Positions 44,174 through 54,314 are shown, counted from the first letter of the stretch. The stretch: DNA of 64,000 nucleotides from Paenibacillus sp. Root52 (GCF_001426865.1 NZ_LMFO01000012.1:497086-561085), one strand, 5' to 3'. Numbers and translations: made by a program. The notes: generated by a model not told the origin, from the letters alone.

Positions 44174-44360
44174 GGATATTTGGATCTTCTATACATGGGC
44201 ATACCGATTCTGGTGAATCCTTAAGCTAAGGTTATTCTTCGTTCAGGAAGCGGTTTGTGGTGTCATCTTCGCTTATTAAAAGTTAGTATGTGACAAAAAG
44301 GAACAAAAAACAATTGATTTTTTGACGTTAAAGTGCTAACATCCAATTAATAACGCAACA

Positions 44361-44515
44361 ATCCTTCGGGGAGGGTGAGATTCCCTACCGGCGGTGATGC
44401 ACATGTTCGTGAATCATTTATGTCTATGTGCAAAGTCCGTGACCTGTCTGCTGCGGCAGATGGCTGATCTGGTGCAATTCCAGAACCGACAGTATAGTCT
44501 GGATGGGAGAAGGAG
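44361..44515 (+). ncRNA. FMN riboswitch (RFN element)
   Basis: Conserved segments are in order: CTTCGGGGAGGGTGAGATTC, CCCTACCGGCGGTGAT, AGTCCGTGACC, the GGTGCAATTCCAGAACCGAC segment, then AGTATAGTCTGGATGGGAGA. A variable helix (CACATG...CATGTG-like, 44400-44431) and the CTGCTGCGGCAG hairpin are present. FMN binding is expected to stop transcription of the rib operon at the downstream terminator. Confidence 0.95.
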
Positions 44516-44760
44516 AGAGTGTAGCTTCTGGCTGCATTCGCGGATGTGTTGGTGTGCAGTGAGTTTGTGACTGTACATGGAGAAGGCGGGTGTTTCCCAT
44601 TGCCTCCATACATAGGTTATGTCTTAGAAGCGCTTTACCTAGAATGAATTTCATTAGGGTATGTGTTTGTTTTCACTTACCTGAATCGAATCAAGGTAGT
44701 GATTCTGTGCGCTATATGACCAGTGTATCAACGCTGTCTTGCGACGACGTAGTGTCTCTT
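44516..44760 (+). promoter_or_regulatory. Long expression platform between the FMN aptamer and its terminator
   Basis: About 245 bases separate the aptamer from the terminator, longer than usual. It includes CTGTACATGGAG and several short complementary segments. A small ORF from 44590 is read through it without a ribosome binding site and is not considered real. Confidence 0.45.
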
Positions 44761-44761
44761 C

Positions 44762-44796
44762 TCCCCATCGAACGGACTGTTCGACGGGGATTTTTT
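44762..44796 (+). terminator. Riboswitch-controlled terminator of the rib operon
   Basis: TCCCCATCGAAC (44762-44773) pairs with GTTCGACGGGGA (44779-44790), one mismatch, followed by six Ts. It lies between the RFN element and ribD. Confidence 0.85.
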
Positions 44797-44923
44797 ATTT
44801 TCTTAACGGAATCCTTTAAACATTCGGTAGTGAATTGAAAATCATTTTATGATGAAGATGCACATCATTTTCTCCACTAGGAGAAGATAATAACAAAATA
44901 GATTAGACCGTGGGGTGACGGAC

Positions 44924-46027
44924 TTGGAAATGATCAATGATGAATTTTATATGGGACTCGCATTGGATATGGCAGAACGGGCACAAGGACAGACTGGAAT
45001 TAATCCCGTTGTAGGTTGTGTTGTGGTCAAGGAAGGCCGCGTAGTCGGGCTGGGATCACATCTTAAACGTGGTACAGGTCATGCTGAGGTACATGCATTG
45101 AACATGGCGGGTAGTGATGCCGAAGGAAGTACGGTATATGTTACGTTGGAGCCTTGTAGTCACTATGGCAAAACACCTCCATGTAGCGAACGTCTGATTC
45201 ATGAGAAAGTAAAGCGCGTAGTAGTGTGTTGTGAAGACCCTAATCCTCAAGTATCGGGCAGAGGGATCAGCATGCTTCGCCAACAAGGAATTGAAGTTGA
45301 AGTTGGCATATTGCGCGAACGTGGGAGACGCCTGAACGAAAAATTCATTAAATACATCACCACAGGATTACCGTTTGTGACCCTTAAAACGGCCTCGACG
45401 TTAGATGGCAAAATTGCTACCCGTAGTGGAGATAGTAAATGGATTTCCAATGAACCTGCTCGTGAGATCGTGCATGCCCTTCGTCATCGTCACCAGGGAA
45501 TTATGGTCGGCGTTGAGACTGTCATCGCGGACAATCCTGAATTGACGACTCGATTGCAAGTGGAAGGCATTCATCCGGTTCGAATCGTAGTGGATTCCAA
45601 GCTGCGCCTACCAGTAGGCTCGAAAATGGTCAAGGATGGCATTGCACCGACCTGGGTGCTTACAACGGATGATGCAAGCCCTGAAGCGGCTGAGCGCCTT
45701 GAGGCATATGGTGTAGAGGTTATCCGCTGTGGACCAGGGCCACGTGTCGATCTCCTTAATGCACTCAGTAAACTGGGTGAGCGTGAGATTGGATCTATTT
45801 TGCTTGAAGGTGGAGGCACGTTGAACGGGGCAATGCTGGAAGCTAGACTGGTGGATCGTATGCTAATGTTCATTGCTCCCAAAATCGTGGGTGGGTATGA
45901 TACGCCTGGAAGTTTCCGTTTCGAAGGTGTTGAGCGTATGAGCCAGGCCATTCAATTGAATCAACTGGAAATCGAGCAAGTTGGAGATAATATTAGCATT
46001 GGCGGTATCCCGGTCTGGCCAGAATAA
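44924..46027 (+). CDS. ribD: Bifunctional riboflavin deaminase/reductase RibD
   Basis: The N-terminal zinc deaminase (GHAEVHAL, then PCSHYGKTPPC) and C-terminal reductase (TLKTASTLDGKIATRSGDSKW, LLEGGGTLNGAML) carry out two successive steps from the GTP cyclohydrolase II product. About 367 residues. The start is unclear: TTG 44924 lies five bases after GGGGTGA, ATG 44930 eleven bases after it, and GTG 44915 is inside it. First gene of the ribD-ribE-ribBA-ribH operon. Confidence 0.93.
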   Translation: MEMINDEFYMGLALDMAERAQGQTGINPVVGCVVVKEGRVVGLGSHLKRGTGHAEVHALNMAGSDAEGSTVYVTLEPCSHYGKTPPCSERLIHEKVKRVVVCCEDPNPQVSGRGISMLRQQGIEVEVGILRERGRRLNEKFIKYITTGLPFVTLKTASTLDGKIATRSGDSKWISNEPAREIVHALRHRHQGIMVGVETVIADNPELTTRLQVEGIHPVRIVVDSKLRLPVGSKMVKDGIAPTWVLTTDDASPEAAERLEAYGVEVIRCGPGPRVDLLNALSKLGEREIGSILLEGGGTLNGAMLEARLVDRMLMFIAPKIVGGYDTPGSFRFEGVERMSQAIQLNQLEIEQVGDNISIGGIPVWPE

Positions 46028-46081
46028 GGGAGATCGATGAAGCGTGAGTGCTAAGAAGATGTACAAGAAGGAGGCGGTAGC

Positions 46082-46750
46082 ATGTTTACCGGTCTAGTGG
46101 AAGAAGTCGGTCACATTCGGCGCATCGGTCGAAAGGGCGAAGCATTGGTTCTGAACATCGGAGCTTCCGCCGTCATGGATGATTTGAAAATTGGTGATAG
46201 CGTGGCCGTAAATGGAGTATGTCTAACGGCAACTACGCTGGAAGGCGGAGGTTTTACCGCTGACGTTATGCCAGAAACGTATCGACATACGAACTTGAAC
46301 CACCTGCAGTCAGGAAGCAAAGTGAACTTAGAGCGAGCAATGCTGTCTGGTGGCCGGTTTGGTGGACATATTGTGCAGGGGCATGTGGATGGCACGGGAG
46401 TGATTGGCAGTATTACTCGTGACCAGAATGCGGTTGTTTTCGAAATTAAACCGGATGATCATGATCTTTTTAAATATTTGATTCCAAAAGGGTCTGTCAC
46501 CTTAGACGGCATCAGTCTTACCGTTGTGAACACCGCTTCCGGATCATTCACGGTTTCTATTATTCCTCATACCATTGGAGAGACTGTGCTGAATTTTAAG
46601 AACACTGGAGATACCATCAATATTGAATGTGACATCTTGGGTAAATACGTGGATCATTTACTTCAATACGGGAGCGGTCACTCCAGCAAGAAAGAGACAA
46701 AGCCCAAGAGTATAAGTGAAGATTTTCTGGCCAATCACGGCTTTGCGTAA
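46082..46750 (+). CDS. ribE: Riboflavin synthase alpha subunit
   Basis: Dismutates two 6,7-dimethyl-8-ribityllumazines to riboflavin. Two lumazine-binding repeats are visible: MFTGLVEEVG to about residue 90 with VNGVCLTAT, and GHIVQGHVDG to about 190 with LDGISLTVV. 222 residues including a Lys/Ser-rich tail. AGGAGG precedes ATG 46082. Confidence 0.95.
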   Translation: MFTGLVEEVGHIRRIGRKGEALVLNIGASAVMDDLKIGDSVAVNGVCLTATTLEGGGFTADVMPETYRHTNLNHLQSGSKVNLERAMLSGGRFGGHIVQGHVDGTGVIGSITRDQNAVVFEIKPDDHDLFKYLIPKGSVTLDGISLTVVNTASGSFTVSIIPHTIGETVLNFKNTGDTINIECDILGKYVDHLLQYGSGHSSKKETKPKSISEDFLANHGFA

Positions 46751-46818
46751 GATATAGGTTTGAATAAACCTTTTATACGAGAACGGAGAAGACAGATAAA
46801 AGAATTGGAGGGAGACGT

Positions 46819-48051
46819 ATGACAGAGCAATCCATTCTCGATCCAATCGAGGAAGCTATCTATGATCTGATGCGAGGAAAACCCGTGATCGTTGTGGATG
46901 ATGAAGACCGGGAGAATGAAGGTGATTTCATCGCTTTGGCAGATAAGGCTACGCCTGAAGTCATTAATTTCATGATCACCGAGGGCAGAGGTCTAGTCTG
47001 CGTACCGATTACACAGCAACGTGCAGACGAGCTCAATCTCAAACCGATGGTTCAACAGAACACGGACTTTCATGGAACAGCATTCACCGTGTCAGTAGAT
47101 CACAAAGATACCACAACTGGCATTTCCGCGTTTGAACGTTCCATTACGGTGAAAGGCTTAATAGATCCTGATGCCAAAAGCTCGGATTTCCGCAAACCGG
47201 GTCACATGTTCCCGCTCATCGCTAAAGACGGCGGAGTACTGCGTCGTGCTGGACATACGGAAGCCGCAGTTGATCTAGCAATCATGTGTGGTTCATACCC
47301 TGCAGGCGTGATCTGTGAGGTCATCAAAGAAGATGGTACGATGGCGAGATTACCTGATCTACAGGAAATCGCACGTAAGCATGATCTGAAGTTGATTAGT
47401 ATTCAGGACATGATTCGGTACCGCAATGAGAAGGAACAGTTAGTACAGCGCGAGGTGGCTGTGCGTATGCCTACGGATTTTGGTGAATTCCAGGCAGTTG
47501 CATACACCAATGCGGTGGATAATAAGGAACATGTCGCACTGGTTAAGGGTGAGATTGACGGTTCCAAGCCTGTATTGGTGCGTGTTCACTCGGAGTGTCT
47601 CACAGGGGATGTATTCCACTCTCATCGTTGTGACTGCGGACCTCAATTCGATGCGGCACTCAGACAAATTGATGAAGAGGGCAATGGAATCCTGCTCTAT
47701 ATGAGACAGGAAGGCCGGGGCATCGGCTTAATCAACAAGCTCAAAGCCTATAAGTTGCAGGAGGAAGGGCTAGACACCGTAGATGCCAACTTGAAGCTTG
47801 GATTCGCAGCGGATCTTCGTGATTATGGAATTGGAGCCCAGATCCTCAAAGACCTTGGTGTTCGCCAGATTCGTCTGTTAACCAATAATCCACGCAAGAT
47901 CAAAGGGTTAGAAGGTTACGGTCTTGAGGTGGTTGAACGGGTATCGATTCAGATCCAAGAGAATGAGGATAATACACTGTACCTGCATACCAAACAAGCG
48001 AAGCTAGGACACATGCTGAAATTTGATGAAATCGAGCAAAATGAAAAATAA
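46819..48051 (+). CDS. ribBA: Bifunctional DHBP synthase/GTP cyclohydrolase II
   Basis: The N-terminal domain makes 3,4-dihydroxy-2-butanone 4-phosphate ([21 protein letters not shown]). The C-terminal domain opens GTP ([20 protein letters not shown] with the zinc cysteines, [10 protein letters not shown]). 410 residues. GGAGGGAG precedes ATG 46819. It supplies both precursors of the pathway. Confidence 0.95.
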   Translation: MTEQSILDPIEEAIYDLMRGKPVIVVDDEDRENEGDFIALADKATPEVINFMITEGRGLVCVPITQQRADELNLKPMVQQNTDFHGTAFTVSVDHKDTTTGISAFERSITVKGLIDPDAKSSDFRKPGHMFPLIAKDGGVLRRAGHTEAAVDLAIMCGSYPAGVICEVIKEDGTMARLPDLQEIARKHDLKLISIQDMIRYRNEKEQLVQREVAVRMPTDFGEFQAVAYTNAVDNKEHVALVKGEIDGSKPVLVRVHSECLTGDVFHSHRCDCGPQFDAALRQIDEEGNGILLYMRQEGRGIGLINKLKAYKLQEEGLDTVDANLKLGFAADLRDYGIGAQILKDLGVRQIRLLTNNPRKIKGLEGYGLEVVERVSIQIQENEDNTLYLHTKQAKLGHMLKFDEIEQNEK

Positions 48052-48142
48052 TTGAGCATCGATTCATATATGTAATTTGTGGAAAAACTAACGACAAGAT
48101 CATTCGATTATATCTCATACTAATTATAGGAGTTGACTAACA

Positions 48143-48610
48143 ATGCCAAACTTTTTCGAAGGACATTTAGTGTCAGAAGGATTAAAATATGGAGTAGTCG
48201 TTGGACGTTTCAACGAATTTATTACGAGTAAATTGCTCAGCGGTGCACTGGATGCTTTCAAACGCCATGGCGTTCAGGACAATGAAGTCGATGTAGCGTG
48301 GGTTCCAGGAGCCTTCGAAATCCCGCTTATTGCGCAGAAAATGGCCGAGAGTGGCAAGTATGACGCCGTTATCACACTAGGAACAGTCATTCGTGGATCA
48401 ACAACTCACTATGACTATGTATGTAATGAAATGGCAAAAGGTGTTGCGGCAATTAACCTCAAAACAGGTGTGCCAACGATCTTTGGTCTCGTGACTACAG
48501 AGAACATTGAGCAAGCGATTGAACGCGCTGGGACGAAGGCAGGCAACAAAGGTTGGGATGCAGCTACGGCCGCAATTGAAATGGCAAACTTGACGAAACA
48601 GCTAAAATAG
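48143..48610 (+). CDS. ribH: 6,7-dimethyl-8-ribityllumazine synthase
   Basis: 155 residues forming the icosahedral lumazine synthase. Signature segments are [48 protein letters not shown] with the catalytic histidine, and [23 protein letters not shown] precedes ATG 48143. Last gene of the rib operon. Confidence 0.96.
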   Translation: MPNFFEGHLVSEGLKYGVVVGRFNEFITSKLLSGALDAFKRHGVQDNEVDVAWVPGAFEIPLIAQKMAESGKYDAVITLGTVIRGSTTHYDYVCNEMAKGVAAINLKTGVPTIFGLVTTENIEQAIERAGTKAGNKGWDAATAAIEMANLTKQLK

Positions 48611-48627
48611 TGCTTATTTAATGTAGT

Positions 48628-48692
48628 GCCCTGCTCTGCGCAGACGAAAACGGGAGACCGAATTCGGCGGCTTAGCAGGGTTTTGTATTTTT
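48628..48692 (+). terminator. Probable terminator of the rib operon
   Basis: CCCTGCT (48629-48635) pairs with AGCAGGG (48674-48680), with further inner pairing, followed by TTTTGTATTTTT. The scpA ribosome binding site follows at once. Confidence 0.65.
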
Positions 48693-48712
48693 CTGGCGGG
48701 AGGATTCGTCTA

Positions 48713-49513
48713 GTGACGGTAGTTACATACAAACTGGAGACTTTTGAAGGGCCTTTGGATCTTCTGCTTCACTTGATCGACAAGGCAGAGATTCAAATCC
48801 AGGATATTCCCATCAGCGATATTACCGATCAATATATGGCGTATCTGCATTCGATGCAAGAATTGGAGCTCGATATTACAAGTGAATTTCTCGTGATGGC
48901 TGCAACACTTTTATCGATCAAAAGCAAACTATTACTGCCCAAACCACCGGTAATTGAGGATTTTGAGGATTATGATTATATCGAAGATGAAGATTATGAT
49001 CCACGTGCTGAACTGATTGCACGTCTGATTGAATATCGCAAATACAAAGGGATTGCACGGCATCTGCATGAGCGGGAGTGGGAGCGGAGCCTCATCTTTT
49101 CCAAAGAGCCTGAAGATCTTAGACCTTATATGCCTGTGGAGACGCAATCGAATCCGGTGCAGGGACTTCATACCTCCGATCTCATCGCTGCTTTTCAGAA
49201 GGCGCTACGTAAGGCTGAGAAGCGAACGACCGTTGCTCGTATTCAACGAGATGAAATATCGGTTAAAGATCGTATTCGTGATGTCATTGGTGCACTGGAG
49301 CGTATAGGGCCAGGTGGTAAGTTGTTGTTTTCTAAGCTGTTAGATGAACAGATCTACCGGCATGAAATTGTCGTTACCTTTCTTGCGATCTTAGAGCTTA
49401 TGAAGATGAAGCAGATCGTCTGTTATCAGGAACGGATGTTTGAGGATATTGTTATGGAGTGGAGAGGGGAAGCAAGGAATCATGGATTTTCCGAAATTGA
49501 AGTCGATTATTGA
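48713..49513 (+). CDS. scpA: Segregation and condensation protein A
   Basis: The kleisin of the SMC complex; it bridges the SMC heads and binds ScpB dimers. 266 residues starting MTVVTYKLETFEGPLDLLLH, the N-terminal helical bundle, then an acidic middle (FEDYDYIEDEDYD) and a C-terminal winged helix. GTG 48713, nine bases after CGGGAGG, gives this family-typical start. Its 3' end overlaps scpB by 32 bases. Confidence 0.95.
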   Translation: MTVVTYKLETFEGPLDLLLHLIDKAEIQIQDIPISDITDQYMAYLHSMQELELDITSEFLVMAATLLSIKSKLLLPKPPVIEDFEDYDYIEDEDYDPRAELIARLIEYRKYKGIARHLHEREWERSLIFSKEPEDLRPYMPVETQSNPVQGLHTSDLIAAFQKALRKAEKRTTVARIQRDEISVKDRIRDVIGALERIGPGGKLLFSKLLDEQIYRHEIVVTFLAILELMKMKQIVCYQERMFEDIVMEWRGEARNHGFSEIEVDY

Positions 49514-50165
49514 AGGCCTGCTGTTTTTGTCCGGAGAAGAAGGTCTGAGTATCAAACAAATTGCCGAAATCGTAGATCAACCTCCGGAACGGGTGTCCGA
49601 TGCGGTGGAGGAGATGGTTGCTGATTTTGCAAATCAGGGAAGAGGGGTTCAGATTCTCAAGCTGGCCGGCGTGGTGCAACTCGGAACATTGCCGGAACAT
49701 GCCTCTTATTTTGAGAAACTTGCCTATTCTCCAGCGCGTACATCGTTATCCCAAGCGGCTCTGGAGACGCTTGCCATTGTGGCCTATCGCCAGCCGATCA
49801 CTCGGGTGGAGATTGAAGAGATTCGCGGCGTGAAGTCTGAACGTGCGATTCATACGTTAGTGAACAAAGATCTGATTCATGAAGTGGGACGAGCAGAGGC
49901 GATCGGGCGCCCGATCCTGTATGGAACAACCAAGTCATTCTTAGATTATTTCGGACTGGCTACAATTAAGGATCTTCCTGAGCCAGGGTTATTCGAAGAT
50001 ACGGAAAACCTAGAGGAAGAGACACAGCTCTTGTTCGATAAATTAGATGTGCAGCAGGTAAGCTTGGATGGAAGTGATCAGACAGATTCATTTGATGAGG
50101 TAATCGATGATCATGGATTAGACGTTGCTGAAGACTTGGATGACGGAGATCACGAAAATAGGTAA
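49482..50165 (+). CDS. scpB: Segregation and condensation protein B
   Basis: Two winged-helix domains (LKSIIEGLLFLSGEEGLSIKQIA; TLAIVAYRQPITRVEIEEIRG with RAIHTLVNKDLI) followed by a long acidic tail. It dimerises on ScpA to regulate SMC ATPase. ATG 49482 gives MDFPKLKSII, the usual start. About 227 residues. Confidence 0.95.
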   Translation: MDFPKLKSIIEGLLFLSGEEGLSIKQIAEIVDQPPERVSDAVEEMVADFANQGRGVQILKLAGVVQLGTLPEHASYFEKLAYSPARTSLSQAALETLAIVAYRQPITRVEIEEIRGVKSERAIHTLVNKDLIHEVGRAEAIGRPILYGTTKSFLDYFGLATIKDLPEPGLFEDTENLEEETQLLFDKLDVQQVSLDGSDQTDSFDEVIDDHGLDVAEDLDDGDHENR

Positions 50166-50201
50166 ATGCTTAACCAGTTGTCATCGCGTTACTCGCGCAT
50201 G

Positions 50202-50241
50202 TAGGCCGATTCCTTTTTACATAAAGGTTTCGGTCTATTTG
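50202..50241. terminator. Inverted repeat after scpB
   Basis: AGGCCGATTCCTTT and AAAGGTTTCGGTCT form an imperfect stem around TTACAT. The T-rich flank is short, so it is only terminator-like. Confidence 0.5.
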
Positions 50242-50372
50242 CGTTATAGTGATGCGGAAGGGTAATGACTGAATTGTGTAAGTTCAACGGTTTTTCTATG
50301 AGCCATGAATTTTTTCCAATATATAGTGTCATACTATTCAGGAAGAGAATTGTAGCCTTGGAGGTAAGGCCT

Positions 50373-51104
50373 GTGTGGATTTGGCTTGGGGGAATCGTGC
50401 TGTTTGCCATTCTTTTACTTGCCATTGTTCTCATCTCGAATATTCATATACACTTTACGTTTCGTAAACATAGAAGTGATGATTATGCTCTTATCAATAT
50501 TCGCCTTCTCTACGGCCTGGTTCGAATTAAATATGAAATTCCGAGTATCGTCTTCAAAAATATGAAAGAAGGATTTCTTGTGAAGACGCAGCAACGAACG
50601 AACCATTCGCGGGGGGAAGCAGAGGGCAACGAGCGTGTGAACAAACGCAAAGTTAAAAAATGGGCAAAAGAAGTAAAAGTAATGCTTAGAGCGACGGATG
50701 CACTCAAAATTTGGGTCAAACAAACGCTCACCCGTGTACATATGACTGATTTATCCTGGTCTACCCGGATTGGAGTAGCAGATGCGGCCTATACGGCCAT
50801 CGTTACAGGCTGGGTATGGACAATGAAGTCCATCATGATTGGATTTTTATCCTATCAGGTACAGTTTAAACGCACACCTTGTCTGGAAGTCATTCCAGTG
50901 TGGGAGGATGAAATGGAATTTCAGACAGAACTGGAGTTGCATATGCGCATTCGATTTGGTGCGGTCTTCACCGCAGGGCTCCGTCTGATGACGCGTGTTC
51001 TCAAAGTAGAAGGGGGCTGGCGGATGTGGTTTCGACTTCTACAAGAGCAGCGGCGCAAACACAAGCAGAAGCACAAGGAACAACATCATAATTCTCACAT
51101 TTAA
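50373..51104 (+). CDS. DUF2953 domain membrane protein
   Basis: 243 residues. One N-terminal membrane helix (WIWLGGIVLFAILLLAIVLI) leads to a DUF2953-like domain with strands such as IRLLYGLVRIKYEIPSI and DLSWSTRIGVADAAYTAIVTG. The His/Lys-rich tail ends it. Relatives are found beside ytfJ in spore formers, as here (ytfI in B. subtilis). The function is unknown. GTG 50373 follows GGAGGT by eight bases; upstream codons to 50265 are unsupported. Confidence 0.82.
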   Translation: MWIWLGGIVLFAILLLAIVLISNIHIHFTFRKHRSDDYALINIRLLYGLVRIKYEIPSIVFKNMKEGFLVKTQQRTNHSRGEAEGNERVNKRKVKKWAKEVKVMLRATDALKIWVKQTLTRVHMTDLSWSTRIGVADAAYTAIVTGWVWTMKSIMIGFLSYQVQFKRTPCLEVIPVWEDEMEFQTELELHMRIRFGAVFTAGLRLMTRVLKVEGGWRMWFRLLQEQRRKHKQKHKEQHHNSHI

Positions 51105-51239
51105 TTGTGAGCCTTGCCAAATGATGGTTTAAACGAATTCAGGATGTATCTAGGTACGCACTGGTACATAACTCCCTTGAAATTGGGGATGATATGTTTT
51201 AGATCAAACCTAGTTAAAATGAAACTGGAGGGAACTTAC

Positions 51240-51710
51240 ATGTCAGATCATCCAATACAAGGCTTAATGGAAACTGCTATGGAAAATATCAAGGCCATGG
51301 TAGATGTCAATACAATCGTTGGCGATGCAGTTGAAACACCGGACGGTACGGTTATTTTGCCGATCAGTAAAGTGGGCTTTGGTTTTGCAGCGGGCGGCAG
51401 TGACTTTAATGTGAATGTCGAAAAGAAAGAAAGTGGTTCTGCGTCAACTGCGGAACATGCAAAATCAGCCAAGGTTGCTTCTCCATTCGGTGGAGGTAGC
51501 GGGGGTGGCGTGTCTATCCGTCCGATTGCCTTCCTCGTCGTAGGAAAACAAGGCGTTCATATCGTACCACTTGATAATTCAACACATCTATTTGAGAAAT
51601 TAATCGATTCAACGCCATACGTTATGGATCGAATTCAGGAGATGTTCCGTCGTAACCCTTCTAAAGATGAACCGGAGATCCGAACTCCTGATCCATCGAC
51701 TTACAGCTAA
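51240..51710 (+). CDS. ytfJ: YtfJ/GerW family sporulation protein
   Basis: 156 residues. Starts MSDHPIQGLMETAMENIKAM, then the conserved NTIVGDAVETPDGTVILPISKVGFGFAAGGSDF, given here in two parts, and a glycine-rich segment before SIRPIAFLVV. The family is needed for spore germination responses in some species. GGAGGG precedes ATG 51240. It pairs with the DUF2953 gene. Confidence 0.93.
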   Translation: MSDHPIQGLMETAMENIKAMVDVNTIVGDAVETPDGTVILPISKVGFGFAAGGSDFNVNVEKKESGSASTAEHAKSAKVASPFGGGSGGGVSIRPIAFLVVGKQGVHIVPLDNSTHLFEKLIDSTPYVMDRIQEMFRRNPSKDEPEIRTPDPSTYS

Positions 51711-51726
51711 AATAATGGATGTATTG

Positions 51727-51760
51727 AATCCCTCCCGCTGCACATGCGAGAGGGATTTTT
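51727..51760 (+). terminator. Terminator of ytfJ
   Basis: AATCCCTC (51727-51734) pairs with GAGGGATT (51750-51757) and is followed by Ts. Confidence 0.8.
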
Positions 51761-51846
51761 AGGTTGTTTTGTATCACTAGGACATACTTCGGGTTGTCCA
51801 GACATAAAGTAGTACAAGATTCCAAGTGACCCGGAGGAATGGTTGA

Positions 51847-53034
51847 ATGAAAATGTTAACGAAAATGATTGCGAGTTTCCTGATTCCGTTATTACTGTTG
51901 TCTTCAGTTGGAACTGCCGGTGCATCCGGAACGATTCCAAGCCCCTCAACTCATGCTCAGAGCGCAGCTCTCATTGATGTCACGTCTGGGCGGATCTTGT
52001 ACAGCAAATCTGGAGATCAAGAATTGCGTATCGCCAGCTTGACCAAGATCATGACCGCAATTGTCGCCATTGAACATGGGAAATTACAAGATAAGGTGAA
52101 GGTGACAGCCTCTTCATTTGCAAAGGAAGGATCGTCGCTTTATCTCAAGCTTGGCGAAGAGATGACGCTTGAAAACATGCTGTACGGACTTATGTTGCGT
52201 TCTGGTAATGATGCAGCTTCGGCTATTGCCGAACATGTTGGTGGCTCAGAGGAAGGTTTTGTGCTTCTGATGAATAAGAAAGCAGAGGAGATCGGTTTAA
52301 CCCGTTCCCACTTCATGAATCCTCATGGCTTGGATGCCGAGGGACATTATTCTACGGCGAATGATATGGCACGTTTAACGGCTTATGCGCTACATAATCC
52401 CGTGTTCAAACGCATCGTGGCAACAGAGAACAAATCGGCACCGAATCCTAATGAAAGCTGGGAATACTCCTGGCACAACAAAAACAAAATGCTGCGATTG
52501 TATGAAGGAGCTGACGGGGTTAAGACCGGTTATACCAAAAAAGCCTTCAGGTGTCTGGTAAGCTCTGCGACGCGGGATGGGCAACAGCTAGCGGCTGTAA
52601 CCCTGAATGATGGAGACGATTGGAACGATCATGCACGTATGCTGGATTTCGGATTCAAAAACTTTCCTTTAAGAGAAATCGCCGAAAAAGAACAGCCTGT
52701 GGCGAATACCACGGTCGTTACAGGACGAGGTTTTCAATATCCGCTGGCTGAAAGTGAGATCGACTCTATAAGTAAGAAGCTGATCTTAACGACCAATCGC
52801 AGTCAAAATGAATCGCAAAACGAAAGTAAAGCGAATGATCTTTCATTTGGTCTAGCTGGTCGTATTGAAATGCAACTGAATGGGAAGTTCATAGGCTCTA
52901 TTCCCGTGTATCACAAAGGAAGTTATATTCCTCCCCAACCTGAGATGCAAGAAGCTGCATTTGCTGGAATAGGGGAAATTACAACTTGGGCAGCCGCATG
53001 GCGTGCCGTGATAAGTCACTTGTTGTCCCCGTAA
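51847..53034 (+). CDS. dacB: D-alanyl-D-alanine carboxypeptidase DacB (PBP5*)
   Basis: Trims spore cortex peptidoglycan from the mother cell. Signal peptide about 1-27 (FLIPLLLLSSVGTAGAS). Catalytic motifs are SLTK (Ser64), SGN in LRSGNDAA, and KTG in DGVKTGYTK. 395 residues. It is followed by spmA and spmB, the same operon as in B. subtilis, which distinguishes it from DacF at 33.4 kb. CGGAGG precedes ATG 51847. Confidence 0.94.
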   Translation: MKMLTKMIASFLIPLLLLSSVGTAGASGTIPSPSTHAQSAALIDVTSGRILYSKSGDQELRIASLTKIMTAIVAIEHGKLQDKVKVTASSFAKEGSSLYLKLGEEMTLENMLYGLMLRSGNDAASAIAEHVGGSEEGFVLLMNKKAEEIGLTRSHFMNPHGLDAEGHYSTANDMARLTAYALHNPVFKRIVATENKSAPNPNESWEYSWHNKNKMLRLYEGADGVKTGYTKKAFRCLVSSATRDGQQLAAVTLNDGDDWNDHARMLDFGFKNFPLREIAEKEQPVANTTVVTGRGFQYPLAESEIDSISKKLILTTNRSQNESQNESKANDLSFGLAGRIEMQLNGKFIGSIPVYHKGSYIPPQPEMQEAAFAGIGEITTWAAAWRAVISHLLSP

Positions 53035-53049
53035 AGGAGGTTTTCCTGG

Positions 53050-53676
53050 TTGATCAATCTAATCTGGTTATTGATGATTGTGATTGGGTTTGTTTTTGCA
53101 GCGGTGAATGGAAAGATTGAAGTGGTCACGCAAGCGGCTTTTGATGGGGCGGCCACCGGGGTTACGGTATGTTTGGGACTGATCAGTGTGCTTGTATTTT
53201 GGATGGGTATGATGAAAATAGGTGAAGATGCTGGACTGCTTAGCAAAATTGCTAAGCTTCTTGGTCCAGTCGTTGCCTTCTTATTTCCGGACGTGCCTCG
53301 TAATCATCCAGCCATGGGTTATATCCTATCTAACATGAGTGCCAACCTGCTCGGTCTAGGGAATGCTGCTACACCAATGGGCATTAAGGCGATGCAACAG
53401 TTACAAGAACTTAACCCTGATAAAGAAACGGCATCCCCAGCCATGTGTACATTACTCGCGTTAAATACGGCAAGTATTACGCTAATTCCTACGACGCTAA
53501 TTGCTATTCGGTTGAATTATCAATCCGCCAACGCAACAGAGATTGTAGGAACGACGCTAATCGCAACAATTATCGCAACACTAGCAGCTATTATGGCAGA
53601 TCGTTGGTATAGAAATAGAACGCTGAACAAGCCGCCACGTATCGTGAAGAGCGGCAATCCTGGCATGAAAGGATGA
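53050..53676 (+). CDS. spmA: Spore maturation protein A
   Basis: 208-residue membrane protein with a nucleoside-recognition (Gate) type fold: several helices, GMMKIGEDAGLLSKIAKLLGP, and SNMSANLLGLGNAATPMGIKA. It is needed for spore core dehydration. Start TTG 53050 after AAAGGAGG (53033-53040), immediately following dacB. Confidence 0.93.
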   Translation: MINLIWLLMIVIGFVFAAVNGKIEVVTQAAFDGAATGVTVCLGLISVLVFWMGMMKIGEDAGLLSKIAKLLGPVVAFLFPDVPRNHPAMGYILSNMSANLLGLGNAATPMGIKAMQQLQELNPDKETASPAMCTLLALNTASITLIPTTLIAIRLNYQSANATEIVGTTLIATIIATLAAIMADRWYRNRTLNKPPRIVKSGNPGMKG

Positions 53677-53682
53677 ATAACC

Positions 53683-54216
53683 TTGCTAACCTTCGTCAAC
53701 TGGATCTCTGCCTGGGCCATTCCGGTTATTATCGCGTTTGTTCCGTTATATGCGTTTACCAAGAAGGTTCCAGTCTATGAATCCTTCGTTGATGGAGCAA
53801 AAGAGGGGTTCTCCACTGCGATTAGCATTATTCCTCATCTCGTAGGAATGATGGTTGCGATAAGTGTATTTCGTGCTTCGGGAGCCCTGGATTTTGTGAT
53901 TAGTTGGTTTGCTCCACTTGTATCCTGGATGGGTATACCAGGAGAAGTCCTGCCACTGGGAATTCTTCGTCCGCTAACGGGGACAGGCTCTCTAGCTTTT
54001 ACAACCGATTTGATTAAGACCTATGGTCCTGACTCCATGATTGGTCGTATGGCCTCTACAATTCAAGGAAGCACAGATACAACGCTCTATGTACTAACCG
54101 TATATTTTGGAGCGGTAGGCATTCGAAACGGTCGTTATGCACTCAAAGTAGGTCTGTTTTCAGATGTTGTGGGCTTCATTGCGGCACTTGTCATCTGTTT
54201 AATCGTTTTTGGATAA
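53683..54216 (+). CDS. spmB: Spore maturation protein B
   Basis: 177-residue partner of SpmA with the same gate-type helices (FVPLYAFTKKVPVYESFVDGAKEG; LRPLTGTGSLAFTTDLI; GSTDTTLYVLTVYFG). Start TTG 53683, six bases after the spmA stop, so translation is coupled. Confidence 0.93.
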   Translation: MLTFVNWISAWAIPVIIAFVPLYAFTKKVPVYESFVDGAKEGFSTAISIIPHLVGMMVAISVFRASGALDFVISWFAPLVSWMGIPGEVLPLGILRPLTGTGSLAFTTDLIKTYGPDSMIGRMASTIQGSTDTTLYVLTVYFGAVGIRNGRYALKVGLFSDVVGFIAALVICLIVFG

Positions 54217-54314
54217 ATCTATTTCAATACATTCTATAACTATAGTTAACCAAGTTGCATTCTCCTTCCGATATACAAGATATGCTAGAATGGATAGCGG
54301 GAGGAGAGTTGCAC

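Noticed and set aside
44347..44838. Short ORFs across the rib leader on both strands
   Set aside because: They lie in the FMN riboswitch and its terminator and have no initiation signals.
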